From positions 1 through 64,000 of the forward strand of contig JAFXYF010000004.1 in assembly GCA_017541885.1 (NCBI GenBank): DNA of 64,000 nt, in the 5' to 3' direction. The notes under the pieces were generated by a model. The model was not told the DNA's origin. It searched no databases and saw nothing but the letters and a program-made list of their open reading frames with translations. Shown piece after piece: positions 7,166 to 14,124 of the stretch. Within the stretch, counting starts at the first letter, position 1; each line of letters begins with the position of its first letter. The position numbers were made by a program, and so were the translations under genes. The DNA is from Bacilli bacterium. Its GTDB lineage: Bacteria > Bacillota_I > Bacilli_A > RF39 > UBA660.

Positions 7166-7221
7166 TATTAGTGGATTGACTAGTCTAGTGCCTATATGGT
7201 GATTGGTCTTAGAAACTAATA
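7166..7221 (+). promoter_or_regulatory. Candidate structured leader of rpsB
   Basis: TATTAGT at 7166-7172 can pair with ACTAATA at 7215-7221, closing a domain. Inside it GACTA (7177-7181) can pair with TGGTC (7204-7208), counting one G-U. It sits 31 bases before rpsB. S2 autogenous leaders are known in other bacteria; no consensus is claimed here. Confidence 0.35.
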
Positions 7222-7252
7222 GAAGATTAAAACGAAAAGGAGAAAATAAAAA

Positions 7253-8227
7253 ATGACTGTTGTATCAATGAATTATTTATTAGAAGCTGGTGTTCAATTC
7301 GGACATCAAAAGAGAAGATGGAATCCTAAGATGAAGGAATATATCTTCACTACAAGAGATGATATTTATATTATCGATTTACAAAAAACTGTTAAAAAAT
7401 TAGAAGAAGCTTATGATGCTATGAAAGAAATAGCTCAAAATGAAGGAAAGGTATTATTTGTAGGTACTAAGAAACAAGCTCAAGAAGCTGCTGAAGAATC
7501 AGCTACTAGAACTAACATGTATTTCGTTAATGAAAGATGGTTAGGTGGTACTTTAACAAACTTCAAGACTATTCGTTCTAGAATTCGTAGAATGGAAGAA
7601 ATTGAAAAAATGGAAACAGATGGTACTTTCGAAGCATTACCAAAGAAAGAAGTTATTCAAATTCGTAAAGAATATGATAAGTTAAATAAAAACTTAAGAG
7701 GTATTCGTGAAATGAAGAAGATGCCTCAAGCTATGGTAATTGTTGATCCTCGTAAGGAAGAAATTGCTATTAAAGAAGCTCATATTTTAGGAATCCCAGT
7801 ATTTGGTGTTGTTGACACTAACTGTGATCCAGATGTTGTTGATTATGTTATTCCAGGAAACGATGATGCAGTTCGTTCTGTTAAATTACTAATTGGTGTT
7901 TTAACTAATGCTATTGCTGAAGTAAATGGAAATGAAGTAATTGATTTCATTAGTGAAGAAGAAAAAGCTGGTAAACCTGAAAAACAAGAAAAGGTTGAAA
8001 AAGAAGAAAAAGCTGAAAAAGAAGTTGCTACTAAAAAAGCTCCAAAGGCTGAAGTAAAAGAAGTAGAAGAAGTTAAAACTGAGAAAGTTGAAAAGAAGCA
8101 AGAAAAAGTAGAAGAAGATTTAAACTCATTAACATTAGCTGATTTAAAAGCTAGAGCTAAGGATGCTGGTTTAAAAGGATATTCTACAATGAAGAAAAAC
8201 GATTTAGTTGAGGCTTTATCTAAATAG
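7253..8227 (+). CDS. rpsB: 30S ribosomal protein S2 with C-terminal Rho_N/SAP-like domain
   Basis: Residues 1 to about 232 are canonical S2 ([50 protein letters not shown]), a structural 30S protein. A Lys/Glu-rich linker (about 233-288) leads to residues 290-324: [19 protein letters not shown], then [11 protein letters not shown], the helix-strand-helix pattern of Rho N-terminal/SAP nucleic-acid-binding domains. S2 is usually about 230-260 residues; this is 324. AAAGGAG precedes the ATG by ten bases. A terminator separates it from tsf. The tail may add RNA or DNA contacts; that is inference. Confidence 0.93.
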   Translation: MTVVSMNYLLEAGVQFGHQKRRWNPKMKEYIFTTRDDIYIIDLQKTVKKLEEAYDAMKEIAQNEGKVLFVGTKKQAQEAAEESATRTNMYFVNERWLGGTLTNFKTIRSRIRRMEEIEKMETDGTFEALPKKEVIQIRKEYDKLNKNLRGIREMKKMPQAMVIVDPRKEEIAIKEAHILGIPVFGVVDTNCDPDVVDYVIPGNDDAVRSVKLLIGVLTNAIAEVNGNEVIDFISEEEKAGKPEKQEKVEKEEKAEKEVATKKAPKAEVKEVEEVKTEKVEKKQEKVEEDLNSLTLADLKARAKDAGLKGYSTMKKNDLVEALSK

Positions 8228-8234
8228 TTTACTT

Positions 8235-8263
8235 AAGAGGATGGAGTACATCCTCTTTTTCTT
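8235..8263 (+). terminator. Intrinsic terminator between rpsB and tsf
   Basis: Stem AAGAGGATG / CATCCTCTT with loop GAGTA, then TTTTTCTT. rpsB and tsf are normally co-transcribed, so this may give partial termination and lower tsf expression. Confidence 0.85.
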
Positions 8264-8296
8264 ATAAATATATAATTAAAAAGGAGGAATTAATAT

Positions 8297-9190
8297 ATGT
8301 TTAGTGCAAGTGATGTAAAAGAATTAAGAGAAAAAACAGGTGCTGGAATGATGGATTGTAAGAAGGCACTTGAAGCATGTGAAGGAAATCAAGACAAAGC
8401 TGTTGATTGGTTAAGAGAAAAAGGTATTGCTAAAGCTGCAAAGAAAGAATCTAGAATTGCTGCTGAAGGAATTACTGAATCAAATGAAAACGGAAATGAA
8501 GCTATTATTTTCGAAGTTAACTGTGAAACAGATTTCGTTACTAAGAATGAAAAGTTCCATGCATTAGTAAAAGAATTAAAGGATACTTTAATGAATGCAA
8601 AATGTAATAATACTGAAGAAGCTTTAGAAGTTAAACTTTCTGATGGAAAGACAGTTCAAGAAAGAATAGTTGAAGAAACTGCTACTATTGGAGAAAAAAT
8701 TAGTTTTAGACGTTTTGCAAGAGTTACTAAGAATGATGATGAAGTATTTGGAATTTACTCACACATGGGTGGAAAGATTACTTCTATCGTTGTAGTTAAG
8801 GGTGCAAATGCTGAAGTTGCTAAAGATGTAGCAATGCAAGCTGCTGCTATGAGCCCAATTGCTGTTAATCGTGATAATGTTCCAGCTGACGTTGTTGAAC
8901 ATGAAAAAGAAATGATTAAAGCAGAAATGAAAAATGATGAAAAGAATGCATCTAAACCTGAAGAAATTTTAGATAAAATGGCAACTGGTAAATTAGGTAA
9001 ATTCTTTAAAGAAAATTGTTTAGTAGAGCAAGACTTTATTAAAGATTCATCTACTACTGTTGAAAAATATGTTAAAGAAAACGGTGGAGAAGTTTTATCA
9101 ATGGTTAGATATGCTGTTGGTGAAGGAATTGAAAAGAGAGTAGAAAACTTTGCTGAAGAAGTTGCTGCTCAAATGAATGCTGCTAACTAA
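8297..9190 (+). CDS. tsf: Elongation factor Ts
   Basis: EF-Ts recycles EF-Tu by promoting GDP release. The N-terminal UBA-like part has VKELREKTGAGMMDCKKALE and KAVDWLREKGIAKAAKK; the core shows FEVNCETDFVTKN, VAMQAAAMSP and ENCLVEQDFIKD, all typical. The 297-residue length fits. AAAGGAGGA precedes the ATG. No pyrH follows, unlike the usual rpsB-tsf-pyrH-frr order. Confidence 0.96.
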   Translation: MFSASDVKELREKTGAGMMDCKKALEACEGNQDKAVDWLREKGIAKAAKKESRIAAEGITESNENGNEAIIFEVNCETDFVTKNEKFHALVKELKDTLMNAKCNNTEEALEVKLSDGKTVQERIVEETATIGEKISFRRFARVTKNDDEVFGIYSHMGGKITSIVVVKGANAEVAKDVAMQAAAMSPIAVNRDNVPADVVEHEKEMIKAEMKNDEKNASKPEEILDKMATGKLGKFFKENCLVEQDFIKDSSTTVEKYVKENGGEVLSMVRYAVGEGIEKRVENFAEEVAAQMNAAN

Positions 9191-9201
9191 TTATGTAAAT
9201 A

Positions 9202-9224
9202 AAAGAGCGTAATGCTCTTTTTTT
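9202..9224 (+). terminator. Intrinsic terminator of tsf
   Basis: Stem AAAGAGC / GCTCTTT with loop GTAAT, followed by T residues. Confidence 0.85.
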
Positions 9225-9272
9225 ATTCCATTTTTCGACATTATTGATTATAATATTGATAGTGTGAGGTTT

Positions 9273-9419
9273 ATGGATATAAAGAAAAATACTAAGAAAA
9301 ATAATAAACAAGATGATGGTCACGTAATATTTATTGATAGACTTACTGATTTTCACATACAGAGAGATAAAAACAATAAGAAAAAACAAACTGTAAAAGA
9401 GAATAAAAAGAGTCGTTAA
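9273..9419 (+). CDS. Small Lys-rich hypothetical protein (48 aa)
   Basis: A short frame from ATG 9273 to TAA 9419 encodes MDIKKNTKKNNKQDDGHVIF and a Lys/Asn-rich tail. GTGAGG lies a few bases upstream and TATAAT at 9249-9254 could be its -10. It sits between the tsf terminator and the promoter of the 9490 gene. No family is recognised. The charge resembles nucleic-acid-binding tails, but short AT-rich frames of Lys and Asn arise easily, so this call is tentative. Confidence 0.45.
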   Translation: MDIKKNTKKNNKQDDGHVIFIDRLTDFHIQRDKNNKKKQTVKENKKSR

Positions 9420-9433
9420 CCAATATAAAATGC

Positions 9434-9461
9434 TTGTATTTTTGTCATTTTTTGATATAAT
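9434..9461 (+). promoter_or_regulatory. Promoter of gene at 9490
   Basis: TTGTAT at 9434-9439, a 16-base spacer and the extended -10 TGATATAAT ending at 9461. The leader contains AAAGGGG. Confidence 0.6.
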
Positions 9462-9489
9462 AAGCAAGTAAATAAAGGGGATGATTTTG

Positions 9490-10722
9490 ATGGCTAAAAA
9501 GACTGCAAATAATGCTGTTAAAAAAATTGATGAACAAATTAAAGATTTAGAGTCTAAAACTAAAAAATCAACTGATAATACTGTTAAGACATCTTCTGTT
9601 AAAAAGAGTACTACAAAGAAGACTACAGCTACTAAGAGTACTACTAAGAAGAGTACTACTAGAGAAAAAGTTGTTGTTACTCCAGCTAAGAAGACTACAA
9701 CTACTACTAAGAAGAAGACTACTACAACAAAACAAGTTAGAGAAAAAGTTGTAACTCCTAAAAAGAGAAGTACTACTAAGACTATTGAATCAGAAAAAAT
9801 TAAAAATGATTTAAAGAGTACTAAAACTAAAAAAGATGAAGTTAAAGTTGTTGCTCCTAGATATAGAAAGAAAGATTTAGTTGCAGAAGTAAATAAGATT
9901 TTAGGAATAGATGAAGAACCAGAAAAAGTAGAAACTCCTAAATTTATTGAAGAAGAAAAACCTGTTGAGGAAGTAGAAGTTTCAGTTCCAAAATTTATTG
10001 AAGAAGAAAAGACTGCTGAAATTAATACTAAAGAAGTAGTAAAAGAATTTTTAGAAAAAGAAGATAAAAAAGAATTAGAAAATACTTCTAATATTAGTTT
10101 AGATGATGTTGATGTTATAAAATTTGATAAACCTTCAAAATCAAAGAAGAGTAGTTTAAAGAAAAAAACTAGAGATGAAGATTTAAAATTAGATAAACCT
10201 ATTAATCTTGATGAGATTGATAAAGTTGAAGAATATAAGATTGTAGAAGATATTTCTAAAGATGTTTCTAAAAAGAAACAAGAATTTACTAGAAAACGTA
10301 AAGGTAAAGGTTATGTTGTAGAGATTAAGAAAAAACCTACATATACTGAATTAGAAAGTGATTTAAGATCTTTATATGATGAAGTTGAAGATGTTGTAGA
10401 TGATTTTGATAAGACTGCATCTATACCAGTTCAACCAGTACCAAAGAAGAAAAAGTTTAGCTTATTTGGTTCAAAGAAAGAAAAGAAAAAAGTAGTAAAA
10501 CCTACTATTAAACCAATTCCTAAAGCAGTAGAACCTGTAAAGAAAACAAGAGTTGTTAAAGATACTGTTGTTATTGCAGATACTGTTCCAGGTGAAAAAC
10601 CTAGTATATTAGATCGTATTAGTCAGAAGGTATTAAACTTCTTCTTGACAGTATTATTTATTATATTCTTTATAATGGTAATAGCTTTTATAGGATTTGT
10701 CATTTATGTAAGTACTTTTTAG
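9490..10722 (+). CDS. Tail-anchored low-complexity Lys/Glu/Thr-rich protein, unknown function
   Basis: A 410-residue protein. The start at ATG 9490 is nine bases after AAAGGGG; the in-frame ATG at 9481 touches that site. Residues about 15-100 are Lys/Thr/Ser-rich with a repeated TKK(S/T)TT pattern and two REKVV segments. The middle has two KFIEEEK repeats and long charged helices, with DVDVIKFDKPSKSKK and YTELESDLRSLYDEVED. The last 30 residues (FFLTVLFIIFFIMVIAFIGF) form one membrane span at the extreme C-terminus. A cytoplasmic tail-anchored scaffold, or a nucleic-acid/ribosome-associated protein, is possible. It occupies the usual pyrH position between tsf and frr. Confidence 0.6.
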   Translation: MAKKTANNAVKKIDEQIKDLESKTKKSTDNTVKTSSVKKSTTKKTTATKSTTKKSTTREKVVVTPAKKTTTTTKKKTTTTKQVREKVVTPKKRSTTKTIESEKIKNDLKSTKTKKDEVKVVAPRYRKKDLVAEVNKILGIDEEPEKVETPKFIEEEKPVEEVEVSVPKFIEEEKTAEINTKEVVKEFLEKEDKKELENTSNISLDDVDVIKFDKPSKSKKSSLKKKTRDEDLKLDKPINLDEIDKVEEYKIVEDISKDVSKKKQEFTRKRKGKGYVVEIKKKPTYTELESDLRSLYDEVEDVVDDFDKTASIPVQPVPKKKKFSLFGSKKEKKKVVKPTIKPIPKAVEPVKKTRVVKDTVVIADTVPGEKPSILDRISQKVLNFFLTVLFIIFFIMVIAFIGFVIYVSTF

Positions 10723-10733
10723 TACTTTTTTTC
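10710..10733 (+). terminator. Intrinsic terminator overlapping stop codon
   Basis: Stem AAGTACT / AGTACTT with loop TTTT and a T-run. The TAG stop of the 9490 gene lies inside it. Confidence 0.7.
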
Positions 10734-10788
10734 TTTATTTTCTTTTTTAGTTATAATATAATTATTAGTAAGGAGAGATGATAAGTAT

Positions 10789-11337
10789 ATGGATAGTGAC
10801 ATGATTTTACTAGATATTACGGATAAAATGGATAAGACTATTGAAAACTTAGGTAAGAGATTTGCTACTGTTAGAGCAGGTAGAGCTAATCCTTCTAGTT
10901 TAGATGGTATTATGGTTGAATACTATGGAGCAATGACTCCTTTAAAACAGTTAGCAACAATATCTGTACCAGAAGCTAGACAATTATTAATTAAACCTTT
11001 TGATAAGAGTTGTTTAAGTGCTATTGAAAAGGCTATTTTAGCTTCTAATTTAGGTTATAATCCTGGAAATGACGGAGAAACAATTCGTATTGTTATTCCT
11101 GAATTAACTGAAGAGAGAAGACGTGAACTTGCTAAACAAGTTAAAGCTATTGCAGAAGATGCTAAAGTATCTATTCGTAATATTAGACATGAAGGTCTAG
11201 AAGAAGTAGAAAAAGCTGAACTTCCAGAAGATGAAGAAAAAGGAATGGAAAAAGACATTCAAGATTTAGTAAACGAGTATAATAAAAAAATTGAAGATTC
11301 TTTAAAAGAGAAGGAACAAGAATTACTAACTGTATAG
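10789..11337 (+). CDS. frr: Ribosome recycling factor
   Basis: With EF-G, RRF splits post-termination ribosomes. Visible signatures are KTIENLGKRFATVRAGRANP, PLKQLATISVPEARQLLIKP, SNLGYNPGNDGETIRI and LTEERRRELAKQVKAIAEDAKVSIRNIR. Length 182 fits. AAGGAGAG at 10770-10777 supports the start at 10789. It is followed 22 bases later by the folD gene, probably co-transcribed. Confidence 0.96.
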   Translation: MDSDMILLDITDKMDKTIENLGKRFATVRAGRANPSSLDGIMVEYYGAMTPLKQLATISVPEARQLLIKPFDKSCLSAIEKAILASNLGYNPGNDGETIRIVIPELTEERRRELAKQVKAIAEDAKVSIRNIRHEGLEEVEKAELPEDEEKGMEKDIQDLVNEYNKKIEDSLKEKEQELLTV

Positions 11338-11359
11338 TAATTCTTTTTTAGGAGGTATT

Positions 11360-12175
11360 ATGTTATTTGATGGAAAACTAGTTAGAGAAGAGTGCTTGAA
11401 GAAATTAAAAAAACAATATAGTAAGATTAAAGTTGGACTTGCTGTTATACAAGTTGGAGATGATTTTGCAAGTAATAGATATATTGCTCAAAAAGAGAAA
11501 CTTGCAAATGAATTAGGAGTAGAATTTAAATTAATTAAATTAGAAAAAACTACTACTAATAAACTATGTAAATTAATTGATGAATTAAATGAAGATAAAA
11601 GTATTCATGGAATTATAGTTCAATTACCAATTCCAAAATAATTAGATTATGAAGTTATAAGAAATAGAATTAGTCCTAATAAGGATATTGATGGAGTAAA
11701 TGATGTTAATGTACTTAGAGTATTTAATAATCATCCTGATGCATTAGTTCCTTGTACTGCTTTAGGTATTATGAAAATATTAGATTATTATAAAATACCT
11801 TTAGAGGGAATGGATGTTACTATAATTGGTCGTAGTATTCATATTGGTAAAGCTTTATATAGTTTATTATTAAATCGTAATTGTACTGTTACAATTTGTC
11901 ACTCTAAAACTAAAGATTTAGTAAAACATACTAAGAAAGCAGATATGGTAATAAGTAGTGTAGGAAAAGCTGACTTTATTACACAAGATATGATTAATAA
12001 AGATGTTATCTTAATAGATGTTGGATTTAATTATAAAGATGGAAAAATTTGTGGAGATGTTTCTAGTGAAGTTAAGAAATATAAGTATCTTACACCTGTT
12101 CCAGGTGGGGTAGGACAAATGACTGTTTATTCTATCTATGAAAATTTAATTAAAGCATATAAATTAAATAAATAG
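11360..12175 (+). pseudogene. folD: folD interrupted by one in-frame TAA stop
   Basis: Bifunctional methylenetetrahydrofolate dehydrogenase/cyclohydrolase, which interconverts one-carbon folates. Start ATG 11360 after AGGAGG. The frame stays open from 11360 to 12175 except for TAA at 11639-11641, between VQLPIPK and LDYEVIRNRISP. A CAA to TAA change would explain it. Catalytic YIAQKEK, DIDGVND, VTIIGRSIHIGKALYSLLL and TPVPGGVGQMT are all intact, so decay is recent, or the stop is read through, or it is a base-calling error. Reinitiation at ATG 11771 would lack the catalytic half. It follows frr closely. Confidence 0.85.
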
Positions 12176-12195
12176 TTTTCTTTTCAAAAATAATA

Positions 12196-12204
12196 TGTTA
12201 TAAT
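12196..12204 (+). promoter_or_regulatory. Extended -10 promoter of T-box transcript
   Basis: TGTTATAAT directly precedes the T-box leader. Only a weak TTTTCT is present at the -35 distance. Confidence 0.6.
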
Positions 12205-12210
12205 AAGCGT

Positions 12211-12428
12211 ATCGATGTTGATCGAGGAGTAGTAATAAAATGATGATGTATAGAGAGTCTATGGTAGGTGGAAATAGATCATATAGTTTTATGAATTCGT
12301 CTCGGGAGTTCTTATTAATAATAAGCGTTGTCTTGCGTTAAAAGATTTAAGTGTGTAGTAAATAACTATGAATTAAGGTGGTACCGCGGATTATCCGTCC
12401 TTAAATTTATAGTTATTTTTTTTAGGGG
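12211..12428 (+). promoter_or_regulatory. T-box riboswitch, Phe specifier (TTC)
   Basis: The conserved T-box core AAGGTGGTACCGCGG lies near 12374-12388. The stem I 3' side reads GAA-TTC-GTCTCGGGAG; TTC at 12296-12298 is the specifier codon for phenylalanine. The terminator pairs ATAACTAT and AATTAAGG on the 5' side with CCTTAAATT and ATAGTTAT on the 3' side, followed by eight or more T. Uncharged tRNA-Phe should stabilise the antiterminator and switch on the HAD-pheS-pheT operon. Confidence 0.93.
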
Positions 12429-12436
12429 GAGATTAT

Positions 12437-13063
12437 ATGGGAAAACGATTTATATTTGATTTAGATGGTACATTACTTACTGGAGATTATTCTTCTGTAA
12501 ATAAATATTTTAAGGAGAAATATGGAGATAGAGCAGGAGAATTTCTTGCGAATATATCTGAAATTCTAGATAGATATGAAAAGACATATCCTAAATATGA
12601 TTATGAGTTTTTAAGTGATTATTTGGAAATTAAGACTGGACTTCCTTTTACTCCAGAAATTATTAAGGAGTGGGATCAGTTAGTTGGAGATGTTCCTTCT
12701 ACTGTAGAAGAGGGAGCAATAGATACTCTTAAAGATTTAAAAGAGTCAGGAGTTAGTTTAGTTGTTCTTACTAATTGGTTTGGAGAGAGTCAAGAAAAAA
12801 GATTAGAAAAAGCTGGATTACTTGAATATATTGAGACTGTATATGGTGGAGATATAGTTACTAAACCTCATAAAGAAGCATATTGGATAGCATCTGCTCA
12901 ATACAAACCAGAAGATTGTTATTTCATTGGTGATAGTATTGATAATGATTATATTGGACCTAGATGTGTTGGGATGAATTCTATTATTTATGATAAAGAA
13001 AATGTACAACATAAATCACTTATTAAAGTACGTAGATTAGAAGATTTAAAGAAATTTAAATAG
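12437..13063 (+). CDS. HAD-superfamily hydrolase in the Phe T-box operon
   Basis: A 208-residue haloacid dehalogenase-type phosphatase. Motif I is FIFDLDGTLL (Asp nucleophile and acid), motif II VVLTNW, motif III Lys in VTKPHKEAYW, and motif IV YFIGDSIDNDYIGP. The residues after motif I form a helical cap. GGGGGA precedes ATG 12437. It is the first gene after the Phe T-box and lies 11 bases before pheS, so it is induced by phenylalanine starvation along with the synthetase. The substrate is unknown; a housekeeping phosphatase is equally possible. Confidence 0.85.
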   Translation: MGKRFIFDLDGTLLTGDYSSVNKYFKEKYGDRAGEFLANISEILDRYEKTYPKYDYEFLSDYLEIKTGLPFTPEIIKEWDQLVGDVPSTVEEGAIDTLKDLKESGVSLVVLTNWFGESQEKRLEKAGLLEYIETVYGGDIVTKPHKEAYWIASAQYKPEDCYFIGDSIDNDYIGPRCVGMNSIIYDKENVQHKSLIKVRRLEDLKKFK

Positions 13064-13074
13064 GAGGTATTATT

Positions 13075-14124
13075 ATGGAGACAAAAAAATTTGAAGAGAT
13101 TCAAAAAGAAATGGATGCAGATTTAAAAGATGTAGAAGAATTAAAAGTATTGGAAGATTTAAGAATTAAATATTTAGGTAAAAAAGGTTTAATTACTGAA
13201 CTAAATAGTGAAATTAAGAATGTTCCTAATGAAGAGAAAAAAGAATTTGGAATGAAGGTAAATGAACTTAGAAATAGATTTAATGAATTCTATGATTCAG
13301 TTAAAGAAGAATTAGATAGAGCAGAACTTAATAAGAGATTAGAAAGTGAAGCTATTGATATTAGTTTACCTGCAACTAAGATTCCAGTAGGAGCTCCTCA
13401 TATTCTAGAAAAAGTAATTGAGGAAGTTGAAGAGTTATTCTTATCTATGGGATATGATGTAGTAGATGGACCTGAAATTGAAGAGGATAAGTATAACTTT
13501 GAAATGTTAAATATTCCAAAGGGACATCCTGCAAGAGATGCTCAAGATACTTTCTATATTGAAGGAGAAGAAATATTACTTCGTAGTCAAACTTCTCCAG
13601 TACAAGTTCGTACTATGTTAAAGGGTGAAGGAAAAGTACCTATTCGTATGATTTGTCCTGGAAAGACTTATAGAAGAGATGATGATGATGCATCTCACTC
13701 TCATCAATTTATGCAAATTGAAGGTTTACTTGTAGATAAGAATATTAGTTTAAGTGATTTAAAAGGAACTATGGATATTCTATTTAAGAGATTATTTGGT
13801 AAAGATGTAGAAACTAGATTTAGACCTAGCTATTATCAATTTACTGAACCTTCTGTAGAAGTAGATATTACTTGTGTTAACTGTCATGGTAAAGGATGTA
13901 ATGTATGTAAGCATACTGGATGGGTAACTGTTGTTGGTGCTGGAGTAGTTCATCCTAATGTACTTCGTATGAGTGGATATGATCCAGAGGTATGGAGTGG
14001 ATTTGCTTTCGGATTTGGAGCTGAGAGACTTGCAATGATGAAGTATGATATTAATGATATTAGAACTTTCTATAATGCTGACCTTAGAGAAGCAAAAGTA
14101 TTTGATAGGGAGGATGAAGAATAA
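13075..14124 (+). CDS. pheS: Phenylalanine-tRNA ligase alpha subunit
   Basis: Class II aminoacyl-tRNA synthetase alpha chain, paired with PheT as alpha2-beta2. The N-terminal coiled coil is followed by RIKYLGKKG; catalytic motifs are HPARDAQDTFYIE, LLRSQTSPVQVRTM, GKTYRRDDDDASHSHQF and FGFGAERLAMMKY (motif 3). CVNCHGKGCNVCKHTGW is the Cys-rich loop found in some members. AGGAGG precedes ATG 13075. The stop codon overlaps the pheT start by one base (TAATG), indicating translational coupling. Confidence 0.97.
   Translation: METKKFEEIQKEMDADLKDVEELKVLEDLRIKYLGKKGLITELNSEIKNVPNEEKKEFGMKVNELRNRFNEFYDSVKEELDRAELNKRLESEAIDISLPATKIPVGAPHILEKVIEEVEELFLSMGYDVVDGPEIEEDKYNFEMLNIPKGHPARDAQDTFYIEGEEILLRSQTSPVQVRTMLKGEGKVPIRMICPGKTYRRDDDDASHSHQFMQIEGLLVDKNISLSDLKGTMDILFKRLFGKDVETRFRPSYYQFTEPSVEVDITCVNCHGKGCNVCKHTGWVTVVGAGVVHPNVLRMSGYDPEVWSGFAFGFGAERLAMMKYDINDIRTFYNADLREAKVFDREDEE

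Noticed and set aside
6897-7166. Open frame on the minus strand rich in Cys, Ser and Phe
   Set aside because: It is the complement of the Lys/Thr-rich tail of L20 and has no ribosome site. Similar minus-strand frames at 7901-8101, 41188-41421 and 43866-44210 are likewise shadows of low-complexity or repeat coding.
9236-9254. TTCGACA as a -35 element (also near 20838)
   Set aside because: It stands only 9-11 bases from the -10 in both cases, too close for a -35; its repetition may be chance or another signal.
9183-9467. 94-codon minus-strand frame after tsf
   Set aside because: It crosses the tsf terminator and the promoter of the 9490 gene, has no ribosome site, and its composition is that of complemented AT-rich sequence.
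11771-12175. Separate functional gene for the second half of folD
   Set aside because: It is in the same frame as the first part, only AGGT precedes the ATG, and the product would lack conserved residues between 11642 and 11770. A single interrupted gene is simpler.
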